Positions 41,354 to 47,618 of a DNA stretch of 47,618 nucleotides are shown piece by piece. Position 1 is the stretch's first letter, and each line of letters begins with the position of its first letter. Source of the stretch: an uncultured Bacteroidales bacterium. GTDB taxonomy: Bacteria; Bacteroidota; Bacteroidia; Bacteroidales; UBA932. Location: positions 1 through 47,618 of the forward strand of contig CAMOIT010000004.1 in assembly GCA_946616285.1 (NCBI GenBank), read 5' to 3'. The notes beneath the pieces were generated by a model. It did not search any database and had not been told where the DNA came from. It was given only the letters and a program-made list of their open reading frames with translations. A program made the position numbers and the translations under genes.

Positions 41354-41398
41354 ACTGCTTGTCCCGATAAGAATTCGAGTCGGAGTTCCAATCAGATT

Positions 41399-41441
41399 AC
41401 TGCGTGAACAAAATGTGCCTTTTTTGCTCACGCAGTTTTTA
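41399..41441 (+). terminator. Terminator after hsp20
   Basis: ACTGCGTGA (41399-41407) pairs with TCACGCAGT (41428-41436) followed by a T run; the loop itself has a CAAA/TTTG pair. Confidence 0.75.
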
Positions 41442-41475
41442 TAGATGATTGTTAATAACTTTTTTTAAAAATATC

Positions 41476-41505
41476 TTGTGGGAATAGGATTTTTGTCTAT
41501 ATTTG
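41476..41505 (+). promoter_or_regulatory. Promoter of the uracil/xanthine permease gene
   Basis: The -33 TTG (41476-41478) and perfect -7 TATATTTG (41498-41505) are 19 bases apart. The frame open from 41503 starts inside this box, which excludes it as the start. Confidence 0.65.
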
Positions 41506-41556
41506 CGTGGTCATAGTGGGCCTGAAGGGATGAAATTACATCAAACCTATTACTAT

Positions 41557-42909
41557 ATGACACAAAATCAGCAAGCTATCTACGACGCCCGTACGCTTGG
41601 TAAGGGCAAGATGCTTACCCTCGGTCTCCAGCACATGTTCGCCATGTTCGGAGCCACGGTCCTGGTCCCGGTGATTACCGGTCTTTCGATGAGCGCCACC
41701 CTCCTTTTCGCAGGTCTTGGAACGCTCATTTTTCATTTCCTGACGAAGATGAAGGTCCCGGCTTTCCTTGGCTCGTCCTTCGCGTTCCTTGGCGGATACG
41801 CCGCCGTCGTTTCAATGGGAGCGCAGAGAGGTCTCTCGGCCACGGAATCATTGCCTTATGCCTGCATCGGAGTTTTCTCGGCAGGCATTATTTATTTCAT
41901 CCTGGCGGGGCTGGTGGCCGCTTTCGGCACCAAGAAGGTTATGAAATTCTTGCCTCCCATCGTGACGGGTCCTATCATCATTGCCATCGGCCTTACGCTT
42001 TCCGGCAGCGCAATCCAGAACTGCAACAACAACTGGTGGATAGCCCTTCTCGCAATAATAATCATTATAGTATGTAATATCTGGGCAAAGGGAATGATCA
42101 GGATCATCCCCATCCTCCTGGGCGTTCTGGGTTCGTACCTCGTGGCTGCCTGCTTCGGCCTGTGCGATTTCACTGCTGTTAAGGAAGCCGCATGGGTGGG
42201 CCTTCCCTTCAGGTGGGAAGACACTGCCTTCCACGTATTTGTTAATCCCAACTGGGGGCTTGTCATTAGCGCAATTATAGCTATCGTTCCCATCTCCCTT
42301 GCAACCATGATGGAGCATGTGGGTGACATGTGCGCCATTTCCTCCACCACCGGCGAAAACTACCTGGAGGATCCCGGCCTGCACCGCACCCTTATGGGCG
42401 ACGGCTTCGCCACCATGCTGGCATCACTTTTCGGCGCACCTGCAAATACCACTTATGGCGAAAATACCGGCGTACTTAACCTTACTAAGGTCTATGATCC
42501 GCGCGTGATACGCATCGCTGCGGTTTTCGCCATCATCCTTTCCTTCTGCCCTAAGTTCAGCGCCCTTATCAGTTGCATGCCTGCAGCTACCATCGGCGGC
42601 GTTTCTCTGGTGCTTTACGGTATGATTTCGGCCGTGGGCGTGCGTAACATCGTGGAAAACCAGGTCGATTTCACCAAGAGCCGCAATGTTATTATCGCCG
42701 CCCTTATCCTTGTGCTCGCAATCGGCATCAAATACGGTGCAGGTGATGCCATTAACTTAGGTTTTACCTCGCTCAGCGGCCTTGCAGTTGCTGCTCTAGT
42801 GGGTGTGATCCTTAACGCTGCACTTCCCGGAAAAGACTACGAATTTGGCTCCAATCCCAAGGGAGACAAGGCAATCGACTTTGAAATCAATCCTTCGCTA
42901 AGAAAATGA
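41557..42909 (+). CDS. Uracil/xanthine permease (NCS2/NAT family)
   Basis: A 450-residue inner-membrane nucleobase:proton symporter with about 14 hydrophobic segments. The start at 41557 (MTQNQQAIYDARTLG) fits the family N-terminus and the promoter; an ATG at 41530 is also possible. UraA-like features: LGLQHMFAMFGATVLVPVIT, AFLGSSFAFLGG, the substrate motif MMEHVGDMCAIS (conserved Glu/His) and GAPANTTYGENTGV (second substrate region). UraA-type uracil transport is the best guess; xanthine is possible. Followed after a repeat-filled gap by a Tsx-like outer-membrane channel and a purine permease. Confidence 0.93.
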   Translation: MTQNQQAIYDARTLGKGKMLTLGLQHMFAMFGATVLVPVITGLSMSATLLFAGLGTLIFHFLTKMKVPAFLGSSFAFLGGYAAVVSMGAQRGLSATESLPYACIGVFSAGIIYFILAGLVAAFGTKKVMKFLPPIVTGPIIIAIGLTLSGSAIQNCNNNWWIALLAIIIIIVCNIWAKGMIRIIPILLGVLGSYLVAACFGLCDFTAVKEAAWVGLPFRWEDTAFHVFVNPNWGLVISAIIAIVPISLATMMEHVGDMCAISSTTGENYLEDPGLHRTLMGDGFATMLASLFGAPANTTYGENTGVLNLTKVYDPRVIRIAAVFAIILSFCPKFSALISCMPAATIGGVSLVLYGMISAVGVRNIVENQVDFTKSRNVIIAALILVLAIGIKYGAGDAINLGFTSLSGLAVAALVGVILNAALPGKDYEFGSNPKGDKAIDFEINPSLRK

Positions 42910-42974
42910 GATACACTCGCCCCTTGCAGGGGCTCGGTATGACAGTCATTCCGTGCGAAGCGAGAGAATCTCCG
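42910..42974. repeat. Two adjacent dispersed hairpin repeats after the uracil permease
   Basis: First element 42910-42945: arms GATACACTCG and CTCGGTATGACAG around a CCCC/GGGG hairpin (CCCCTTGCAGGGG). Second element 42946-42974: TCATTCCGTGCGAAGCGA followed by GAGAATCTCCG. The first shares both arms with the element at 30933-30961 in opposite orientation. They begin at the permease stop codon. Confidence 0.7.
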
Positions 42975-43014
42975 TAAGAACCTTTTATTATATTCAACTC
43001 ATAAACTACGTTTT

Positions 43015-43809
43015 ATGTCTAAAAAATTCATTTTTGCCGCGGCCGTTGCCGCATTCGCCTTCGGCAGTGCCGCAAAGGCCCAGACCAATCTCCAGGTGTT
43101 CTACGATTTCGGAAAGGATCGCGGACACGTAACCACAACCATCGAAGGCTTCTACCCGGATTCCTGGGGTAACACCTTCTTCTTTGTGGACCATGACTTC
43201 AACAACAAGCATGACGGCAAAATCATCTCTCCCAACGGAACTTACATGGAGATTGCCCGCTGTCTTAATTTCTGGCAGAATGTTCCAGTTCTTAACGGAT
43301 TCAGCATTCAGGCCGAATATAACGGAGGTATATACAACAACTTCTCCATCAACCACGCTTTCCTTGCCGGTCTTGATTACTTCATTCACAGCAAGGATTT
43401 CAAGAATACGCTAAATATAAAGGTCCTTTACAAGTGGATTGACTATCGCGGTGTAGGTGAAGCCTCCGGTTTTCCTACCTATGAATTCAAGAGCAATGTT
43501 CCCATGCAGTTTACCCTGGTATGGGGCATGCAGGATATCTTCGGCCTCAAGGGGCTCCGTTTCAGCGGCTTTGCCGACTTCTGGTGGCAGGACCATGTCC
43601 TGTTTACTGACGAGAAGGACCAGGCTCTTGCAACTCCTGAAGTCTCCCACATTGAATTCATTTCTGAACCTCAGCTCTGGTACAACGTCGGTCAGTGGTT
43701 TGGTGTTCCTCAGCTAAATATCGGCGGAGAGGTTGAACTGAGCTTTGACTTCGGCTCTTCACGCGGATTCCGCGCACGTCCCTGTGCTGGTGTTAAATGG
43801 GTATTCTAA
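43015..43809 (+). CDS. Tsx-like nucleoside-specific outer-membrane channel (DUF5020 type)
   Basis: A 264-residue outer-membrane protein. Signal peptide MSKKFIFAAAVAAFAFGSAA, then alternating amphipathic strands ending in the aromatic C-terminal residue expected of a beta-barrel (GVKWVF). Segments such as NLQVFYDFG, TTIEGFYPDSWGNTFFFVDH and MQFTLVWGMQDIFG resemble the Tsx nucleoside channel. Flanking permeases for uracil/xanthine and purines support nucleoside or nucleobase diffusion through the outer membrane. The assignment to DUF5020 is from memory of Bacteroidota annotations. Confidence 0.82.
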   Translation: MSKKFIFAAAVAAFAFGSAAKAQTNLQVFYDFGKDRGHVTTTIEGFYPDSWGNTFFFVDHDFNNKHDGKIISPNGTYMEIARCLNFWQNVPVLNGFSIQAEYNGGIYNNFSINHAFLAGLDYFIHSKDFKNTLNIKVLYKWIDYRGVGEASGFPTYEFKSNVPMQFTLVWGMQDIFGLKGLRFSGFADFWWQDHVLFTDEKDQALATPEVSHIEFISEPQLWYNVGQWFGVPQLNIGGEVELSFDFGSSRGFRARPCAGVKWVF

Positions 43810-43826
43810 GCTAGGAGGATCGCCCA

Positions 43827-45158
43827 ATGAAGCCTGCATTCGAGAAACTTTTTGGATTTGATTCCAAAAAGCACAGCGTTCGTACCGAAATCCTCGCCGG
43901 TGTAACCACTTTCCTCACCATGGCCTATATCCTGGCCGTGAATCCGGGCATCTTCAGCGCACTTCCCGGCATGCCCGCTCCCAGCGTATTTACCGCAACG
44001 GCTCTTGCCGCCATCATTGGTACGCTTGTAATGGCATTGTATGCAAAGAAGCCTTTCGCCCTTGCTCCAGGAATGGGATTGAACGCCTTCTTCGTGTTTA
44101 CCGTCTGCCTGGGCATGGGTTACACCTGGCAGTTCGCCCTTACTGCTGTCCTTATTGAAGGCCTCCTTTTCATCGTCCTTACCCTAACCAAGGTCCGCAG
44201 CTGGCTCCTCAATGCCATTCCCGGCACCCTTAAGAAGGCAATTGGCGCAGGTATCGGCCTGTTCATTGCTTTCATCGGCCTGCAGAACGCCGGCATTATC
44301 GTCAACAGCGACGCCACCCTGGTAACTCTGGGCCATATCACCGAAGGCAAGGCTCTCCTTGGCCTTATCGGCCTGTTTATCACCGCCGGCCTTGTCATGG
44401 CGAAAGTGCGTGGCGGCATGCTCTGGGGCATCCTTGCGACCACCCTCCTGGGCCTTCTGATTAAAGATCCTGCAACAGGTGAAGCCATCACCAAGCTTAA
44501 CGGCGTGGTCTCCCTTCCGCAGAGCGTCGGCCCCATCTTCTGCAAGTTCGAGTGGGGGCAGGTCCTTTCGCTGGACATGCTGGTAGTAGTGTTCACCTTC
44601 CTGTTCATAGACATGTTCGACACCATGGGCACCATCATCGGCGTGCATCAGGGGACTGACCTTATTCCCGAAGGCAACCGCAAGGACGACATCCCCGATA
44701 TGGAGAAGATGTTCCTGGCCGATTCAATCGCCACTGTATGCGGTGCATGCCTTGGTACTTCCACGACCACCACTTATGTGGAAAGCGCTTCCGGCGTAGG
44801 GGAGGGCGGTCGTACAGGTCTCACCGCCTTGTCCACCGCAGTGTGTTTCGCCCTGGCTCTCTTCTTCAGCCCGCTGTTCCTGGCCATCCCCGGCGCAGCC
44901 ACCGCACCCGCCCTCATCATCGTAGGCGTTATGATGATGAAGCCGCTGAAGGCTATCCATTGGGAAGATTATTGCAGGGCCATCCCCGCCTTCCTGTGCA
45001 TCATCACCATGCCCCTTGCCTATAGCATAAGCGACGGCATCCTTATCGGCGTGATCTCCTATGTCCTCTGCCACGTTGTTGCAGGCAAGTTCAAGGACAT
45101 CTCCGTGACGATGTGGATACTTGCAACGCTGTTTATTTGCAAGTATATCTTTATCTAA
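43827..45158 (+). CDS. Purine permease, AzgA/GhxP-like (NCS2 family)
   Basis: A 443-residue inner-membrane symporter. Motifs of the adenine/guanine/hypoxanthine group: RTEILAGVTTFLTMAYILAV near the N-terminus, APGMGLNAFFVFTVCLGMGY, FLFIDMFDTMGTIIGV, and GTSTTTTYVESASGVGEGGR. It probably imports purine bases with protons and is cotranscribed with the outer-membrane channel 17 bases upstream. A strong terminator follows. Which purine it prefers cannot be read from sequence. Confidence 0.94.
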   Translation: MKPAFEKLFGFDSKKHSVRTEILAGVTTFLTMAYILAVNPGIFSALPGMPAPSVFTATALAAIIGTLVMALYAKKPFALAPGMGLNAFFVFTVCLGMGYTWQFALTAVLIEGLLFIVLTLTKVRSWLLNAIPGTLKKAIGAGIGLFIAFIGLQNAGIIVNSDATLVTLGHITEGKALLGLIGLFITAGLVMAKVRGGMLWGILATTLLGLLIKDPATGEAITKLNGVVSLPQSVGPIFCKFEWGQVLSLDMLVVVFTFLFIDMFDTMGTIIGVHQGTDLIPEGNRKDDIPDMEKMFLADSIATVCGACLGTSTTTTYVESASGVGEGGRTGLTALSTAVCFALALFFSPLFLAIPGAATAPALIIVGVMMMKPLKAIHWEDYCRAIPAFLCIITMPLAYSISDGILIGVISYVLCHVVAGKFKDISVTMWILATLFICKYIFI

Positions 45159-45183
45159 GTATCTGATACATAACGCATTAACG

Positions 45184-45219
45184 AAATGATGTCTGTTCCG
45201 GCGGAGCAGACATCATTTT
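45184..45219 (+). terminator. Terminator between purine permease and convergent PII-like operon
   Basis: A perfect 12-bp stem AAATGATGTCTG (45184-45195) with complement at 45207-45218, an 11-base loop and a short T run. It may serve both converging operons. Confidence 0.85.
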
Positions 45220-45239
45220 AGTAATTGGCTGATACAGAG

Positions 45240-45584
45240 CTACTTCTGTTCGGCGTTGTTGGTGAAGTCTTCGCGGATGAGGGTGGTGCGCTCCACGGGG
45301 AGGGTAAAGGCGATGCCCTGGCCGTCGGTGGTGAGGCCGCTGTTGTGGTAAATTGCCTTTAGGATTACGTCTTTTAAGTCCTCGTGGACGAGGATGAGTA
45401 CAATTTCCTTGTTGGGCTGGATGGTAATGTTGAAGAATTCTTCGGCTTCGGGGTTTGCCGAACCACGGCCGCGGAGGATGGTTCCTCCACGTGCGCCAGC
45501 CTCGCGTGCGGCTTCCATTACGTTTTCCGAGAAACCGGCGTTGACGATGCAGAGAATGAGTTCGAATTTGATATTGTTTGCCAT
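45240..45584 (-). CDS. PII-like signalling protein (GlnB/GlnK superfamily)
   Basis: A 114-residue ferredoxin-fold protein. The start FELILCIVNAGFSENVMEAA and the C-terminal TTDGQGIAFTLPVERTTL match PII strands and the DGxIFVxPVE motif; GARGGTILRGRG is reminiscent of the B-loop and T-loop base. The long T-loop with its modifiable tyrosine is missing, so it is not a classical nitrogen sensor. Last gene of an operon behind a second PII-like gene (one-base overlap) and a DUF1538 transporter. It probably gates that transporter in response to a small ligand (inference). Confidence 0.85.
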   Translation of the reverse strand: MANNIKFELILCIVNAGFSENVMEAAREAGARGGTILRGRGSANPEAEEFFNITIQPNKEIVLILVHEDLKDVILKAIYHNSGLTTDGQGIAFTLPVERTTLIREDFTNNAEQK

Positions 45585-45952
45585 TATGCTTCCTCCATTA
45601 CGCGTTTGTCGTTGCTTAAAAAACCGTATACTTGCGTGCCGATGAGGCTTGCCAGCCGCACGGTGAATGCCACTCCTTTGAGTTCTTTGGCTTTCTGGAA
45701 GTTTTCGTTCAGAATGTCTATTATCTTCTGGGCTTCGTCCTGCCTGACTATGCTGATAATCATGTTCTTGGGCTTTTCAACTATGCCAAGATAATTGAAA
45801 AGTATGTGGGTGGTTCCCTGTGCGGGAAGTGTAACCTGCATGTTTGCCTGGCAGGACTGGATAAGGCTGGAGAAATATGCGACTTTCTTCTCCGGCACTA
45901 TCGCTACCAGCATCTCAAGCTTCATCGGGGCTATGTTGCGAGTTTTGTCCAT
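45584..45952 (-). CDS. PII-like protein, divergent
   Basis: A 122-residue protein of PII-like layout: first strand MKLEMLVAIVPEKKVAYFSS, a helix, then NMIISIVRQDEAQKIIDILN corresponding to the second beta-alpha unit, and a C-terminal GVAFTVRLASLIGTQVYGF. Nucleotide-binding glycine motifs are weak. Its place between the DUF1538 gene (7-base gap) and a clearer PII-like gene supports a paired regulatory subunit. The two might form a hetero-oligomer (inference). Confidence 0.72.
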   Translation of the reverse strand: MDKTRNIAPMKLEMLVAIVPEKKVAYFSSLIQSCQANMQVTLPAQGTTHILFNYLGIVEKPKNMIISIVRQDEAQKIIDILNENFQKAKELKGVAFTVRLASLIGTQVYGFLSNDKRVMEEA

Positions 45953-45959
45953 AAGGCTG

Positions 45960-47507
45960 TTATTCGAAGTAGATGATTTGGTCGTCGGCGGCGCTCAGGA
46001 TGCGCTTAAGGGCTGCTTTGTTGCGCCTGCGTACGCTCACGACGGATTTGAATCCCAGGGTCTGGATGGTGATAAGGGGCGTAAGTGCGACCATGGCCAC
46101 TACGCCGAAAGCAAAATCCAGCACAGCGCTTTCCCCCTGAATGGTTACGCACGCTCCGATTACAAGCGGAAGGATGAAACTGGAAGTTAGAGGACCGCTG
46201 GCAACGCCGCCTGAGTCGAAGGCTATGGCAGTATAGAGCTTTGGAACCATGAAGGAGAGTCCCAGGGAAATCAAATAACCGGGGACAAGGTAGTAAAGCA
46301 GCGAGAAGCCGAAGTGAACCCTGAGGACCGAAAGGCCGATGGAGACGCCCACGCCGATGGAAAGAGCTGTGAGCATTTGAGTCTTGGAGACTTCTCCATC
46401 CGTTATGTCCTTGACCTGGTTGTTGAGTACGTGGACGGCAGGCTCTGCCAGTACAACCACATTGCCTATGATGAAAGCCACGGCAATCAGTATTGCCGGA
46501 TGGGCGTTTGCGAGCTGGCTGCCGATCTTGAAGCCTATTGGCATGAAAGCTATGGAAACGGCGGCAAGGAACAGCACCAGGCCTATGAAAGTGTATATAA
46601 TGCCGAACAGTATCTGCAATATCTTTGTTTTGGGAAGCTTAAGGATTGCAAACTGCAGGATGAAGAAGAAAACCACGACCATGACGAGGGACTTTCCGAC
46701 TTCGAGCATTGTTTCCGAGATAACTGTACCGATGCCTTCCGAGAAAATGGCTCCCAGCGAATAGTCGGGGAGGGTGTAATTGAGCTTGCCTGTGGAGGCC
46801 ATGGACAGCGCCAGGACAGCGATGATGGGCCCGACGGAGCACAGGGCAATGAGGCCGAAACTGTTTTCGGAAGCATTACGGCCGCCAACCGACATGGCTA
46901 TTCCTACACCAAGGGCCATAATGAAAGGTACGGTGATGGGACCCGTTGTGACGCCGCCCGAGTCGAAGGACATGGACAGCAGTGATCCGCCTCCGTTTTG
47001 AATCAGGATTGCGGCAAGGCAGAACAGGACCATGTAGAAGTATAGCAGTATGCTTGTAAGATCGGCCCTTAAAACTATTTTGAGGACGCCCAGGAGCAAC
47101 ATCAGTCCCACGCCCACACCTACTGTCACTATGAGTACAGTGCCGTTCATAACGGCGCTTACCTGTGATGCGAGTACTGAGAGGTCAGGTTCGGCGATAG
47201 TGATGAGTATGCCCATCAGAAGGCTTACCGAAAGCAGGACGCCCATTTTTTTTGACTTGGTGAGGCCTTCTCCAATATACTGCCCCATGGGAGTCATGGC
47301 AAGGTCCGCACCCAGGTTGAAAAGGCCGATTCCAAGCACAAGAAGTACTGCGGAAACCACGAATACCATTAATTCGCGGGCCGATATGTCAACCCAGGGA
47401 GTCAGTGAAAGCAGGAATACCAGCACACTTACAGGAAGCACTGAAATGAGCGCCTCCTTGAGTTTATAATGCAGGGATGTCCAAAATTCCCGGGAAGATT
47501 CTTTCAT
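45960..47507 (-). CDS. Fused DUF1538 membrane transporter (UmpA-UmpB-like)
   Basis: A 515-residue polytopic membrane protein with an internal duplication: FDSGGVTTGP at 181-190 repeats as FDSGGVASGP at 430-439, and AEPDLSVLASQV near 105 repeats as AEPAVHVLNNQV near 354. The offset is 249 residues in both cases. DUF1538 proteins occur as neighbouring single-copy genes or as fusions; a two-gene pair (UmpAB) was reported as a Na+(Li+,K+)/H+ antiporter in Halomonas (recalled). Acidic residues within membrane segments (D182, E106 and their copies) are candidates for ion binding. Operon with two PII-like genes. The -7 box lies only four bases before the ATG. Confidence 0.88.
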   Translation of the reverse strand: MKESSREFWTSLHYKLKEALISVLPVSVLVFLLSLTPWVDISARELMVFVVSAVLLVLGIGLFNLGADLAMTPMGQYIGEGLTKSKKMGVLLSVSLLMGILITIAEPDLSVLASQVSAVMNGTVLIVTVGVGVGLMLLLGVLKIVLRADLTSILLYFYMVLFCLAAILIQNGGGSLLSMSFDSGGVTTGPITVPFIMALGVGIAMSVGGRNASENSFGLIALCSVGPIIAVLALSMASTGKLNYTLPDYSLGAIFSEGIGTVISETMLEVGKSLVMVVVFFFILQFAILKLPKTKILQILFGIIYTFIGLVLFLAAVSIAFMPIGFKIGSQLANAHPAILIAVAFIIGNVVVLAEPAVHVLNNQVKDITDGEVSKTQMLTALSIGVGVSIGLSVLRVHFGFSLLYYLVPGYLISLGLSFMVPKLYTAIAFDSGGVASGPLTSSFILPLVIGACVTIQGESAVLDFAFGVVAMVALTPLITIQTLGFKSVVSVRRRNKAALKRILSAADDQIIYFE

Positions 47508-47511
47508 GTTG

Positions 47512-47519
47512 CAAAGATA
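47512..47519 (-). promoter_or_regulatory. -7 promoter element for the DUF1538 operon
   Basis: Minus-strand TATCTTTG, a perfect -7 match ending four bases before the start at 47507; the mRNA is probably leaderless or nearly so. Confidence 0.6.
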
Positions 47520-47543
47520 GGCAAAATATTGCGCGAAATTGAC

Positions 47544-47551
47544 TATATTTG
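47544..47551 (+). promoter_or_regulatory. -7 promoter element reading rightward out of the window
   Basis: TATATTTG is a perfect -7 match. Downstream are a 14-codon frame (47559-47603) and a GAGCCC/GGGCTC hairpin (47602-47618) before the window ends. Confidence 0.5.
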
Positions 47552-47618
47552 CATAAATATGTCAATAGTTCCTATGTTTGAAACCCAAATAAAATTGGAG
47601 TGAGCCCCCGGAGGGCTC

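Overview
This window is chromosomal DNA of a Bacteroidota species, most likely a Bacteroidales member. Three things point there. Promoters follow the TAnnTTTG (-7) / TTTG (-33) pattern and ribosome binding sites are not visible. Lipoprotein signal peptides are abundant. The gene content (FISUMP-domain lipoprotein, DPP III, DPP IV, bL25 of the CTC type, short Hc1 histone-like protein, LolA-like gene behind ftsK) is typical of that phylum. Genus cannot be decided from the sequence; a gut or rumen lineage is a guess. No rRNA, tRNA, prophage or CRISPR array was recognised.

Layout. 1-4.2 kb: ftsK 3' end, a LolA-like gene, a FISUMP lipoprotein, apbE and a short ComEC-like gene. 4.2-7.1 kb: acetate kinase, a Ptb-type phosphotransacylase and tpiA in one operon (substrate-level phosphorylation and glycolysis). 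7.1-10.2 kb: two 53-bp palindromic units, a DPP III lipoprotein, a repeat hairpin and xerD. 10.2-10.9 kb: a PIN-toxin/antitoxin pair. 11.0-12.6 kb: rplY, pth and a small histone-like gene. 12.8-18.9 kb: a clostripain-type lipoprotein, sppA, and a tightly overlapping ketosynthase / FAD oxidoreductase / ketoreductase operon resembling part of an aryl-polyene or flexirubin pathway. 18.9-21.3 kb: a ROK regulator and an aminotransferase. 21.4-25.1 kb: a HAMP membrane protein, trkH and a RecD/Pif1-like helicase.

25.1-28.9 kb is the most unusual part. Four 42-bp palindrome-ended repeats and, 3.1 kb away in inverted orientation, five more, each spaced with a 62-63 bp period, flank a DPP IV gene and an HUH-type (RAYT/Y1) transposase gene. 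This looks like a REP/RAYT-type system with an unusually regular, phased arrangement.

28.9-37.3 kb: an orphan HsdR-N nuclease-domain protein, cca (with a 24-bp tandem-repeat tail), xerC (carrying a 102-bp in-frame repeat insertion), hpf, holA, an ABC exporter and a split 5'-nucleotidase whose C-terminal-domain gene precedes the catalytic-domain gene. 37.3-40.8 kb: a YicC-family endoribonuclease and two lipoproteins with rare fusions (alpha/beta hydrolase with nucleosidase; rhodanese with metallo-beta-lactamase fold). 40.9-45.2 kb: Hsp20, then a nucleobase uptake module (uracil/xanthine permease, Tsx-like outer-membrane channel, purine permease). 45.2-47.5 kb: a fused, internally duplicated DUF1538 membrane transporter with two small PII-like proteins in one operon.

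Short dispersed palindromic repeats recur throughout (7.1, 9.3, 25.1, 28.4, 30.9, 31.1 and 42.9 kb), including inside coding sequence. Repeat activity is therefore a theme of this genome.
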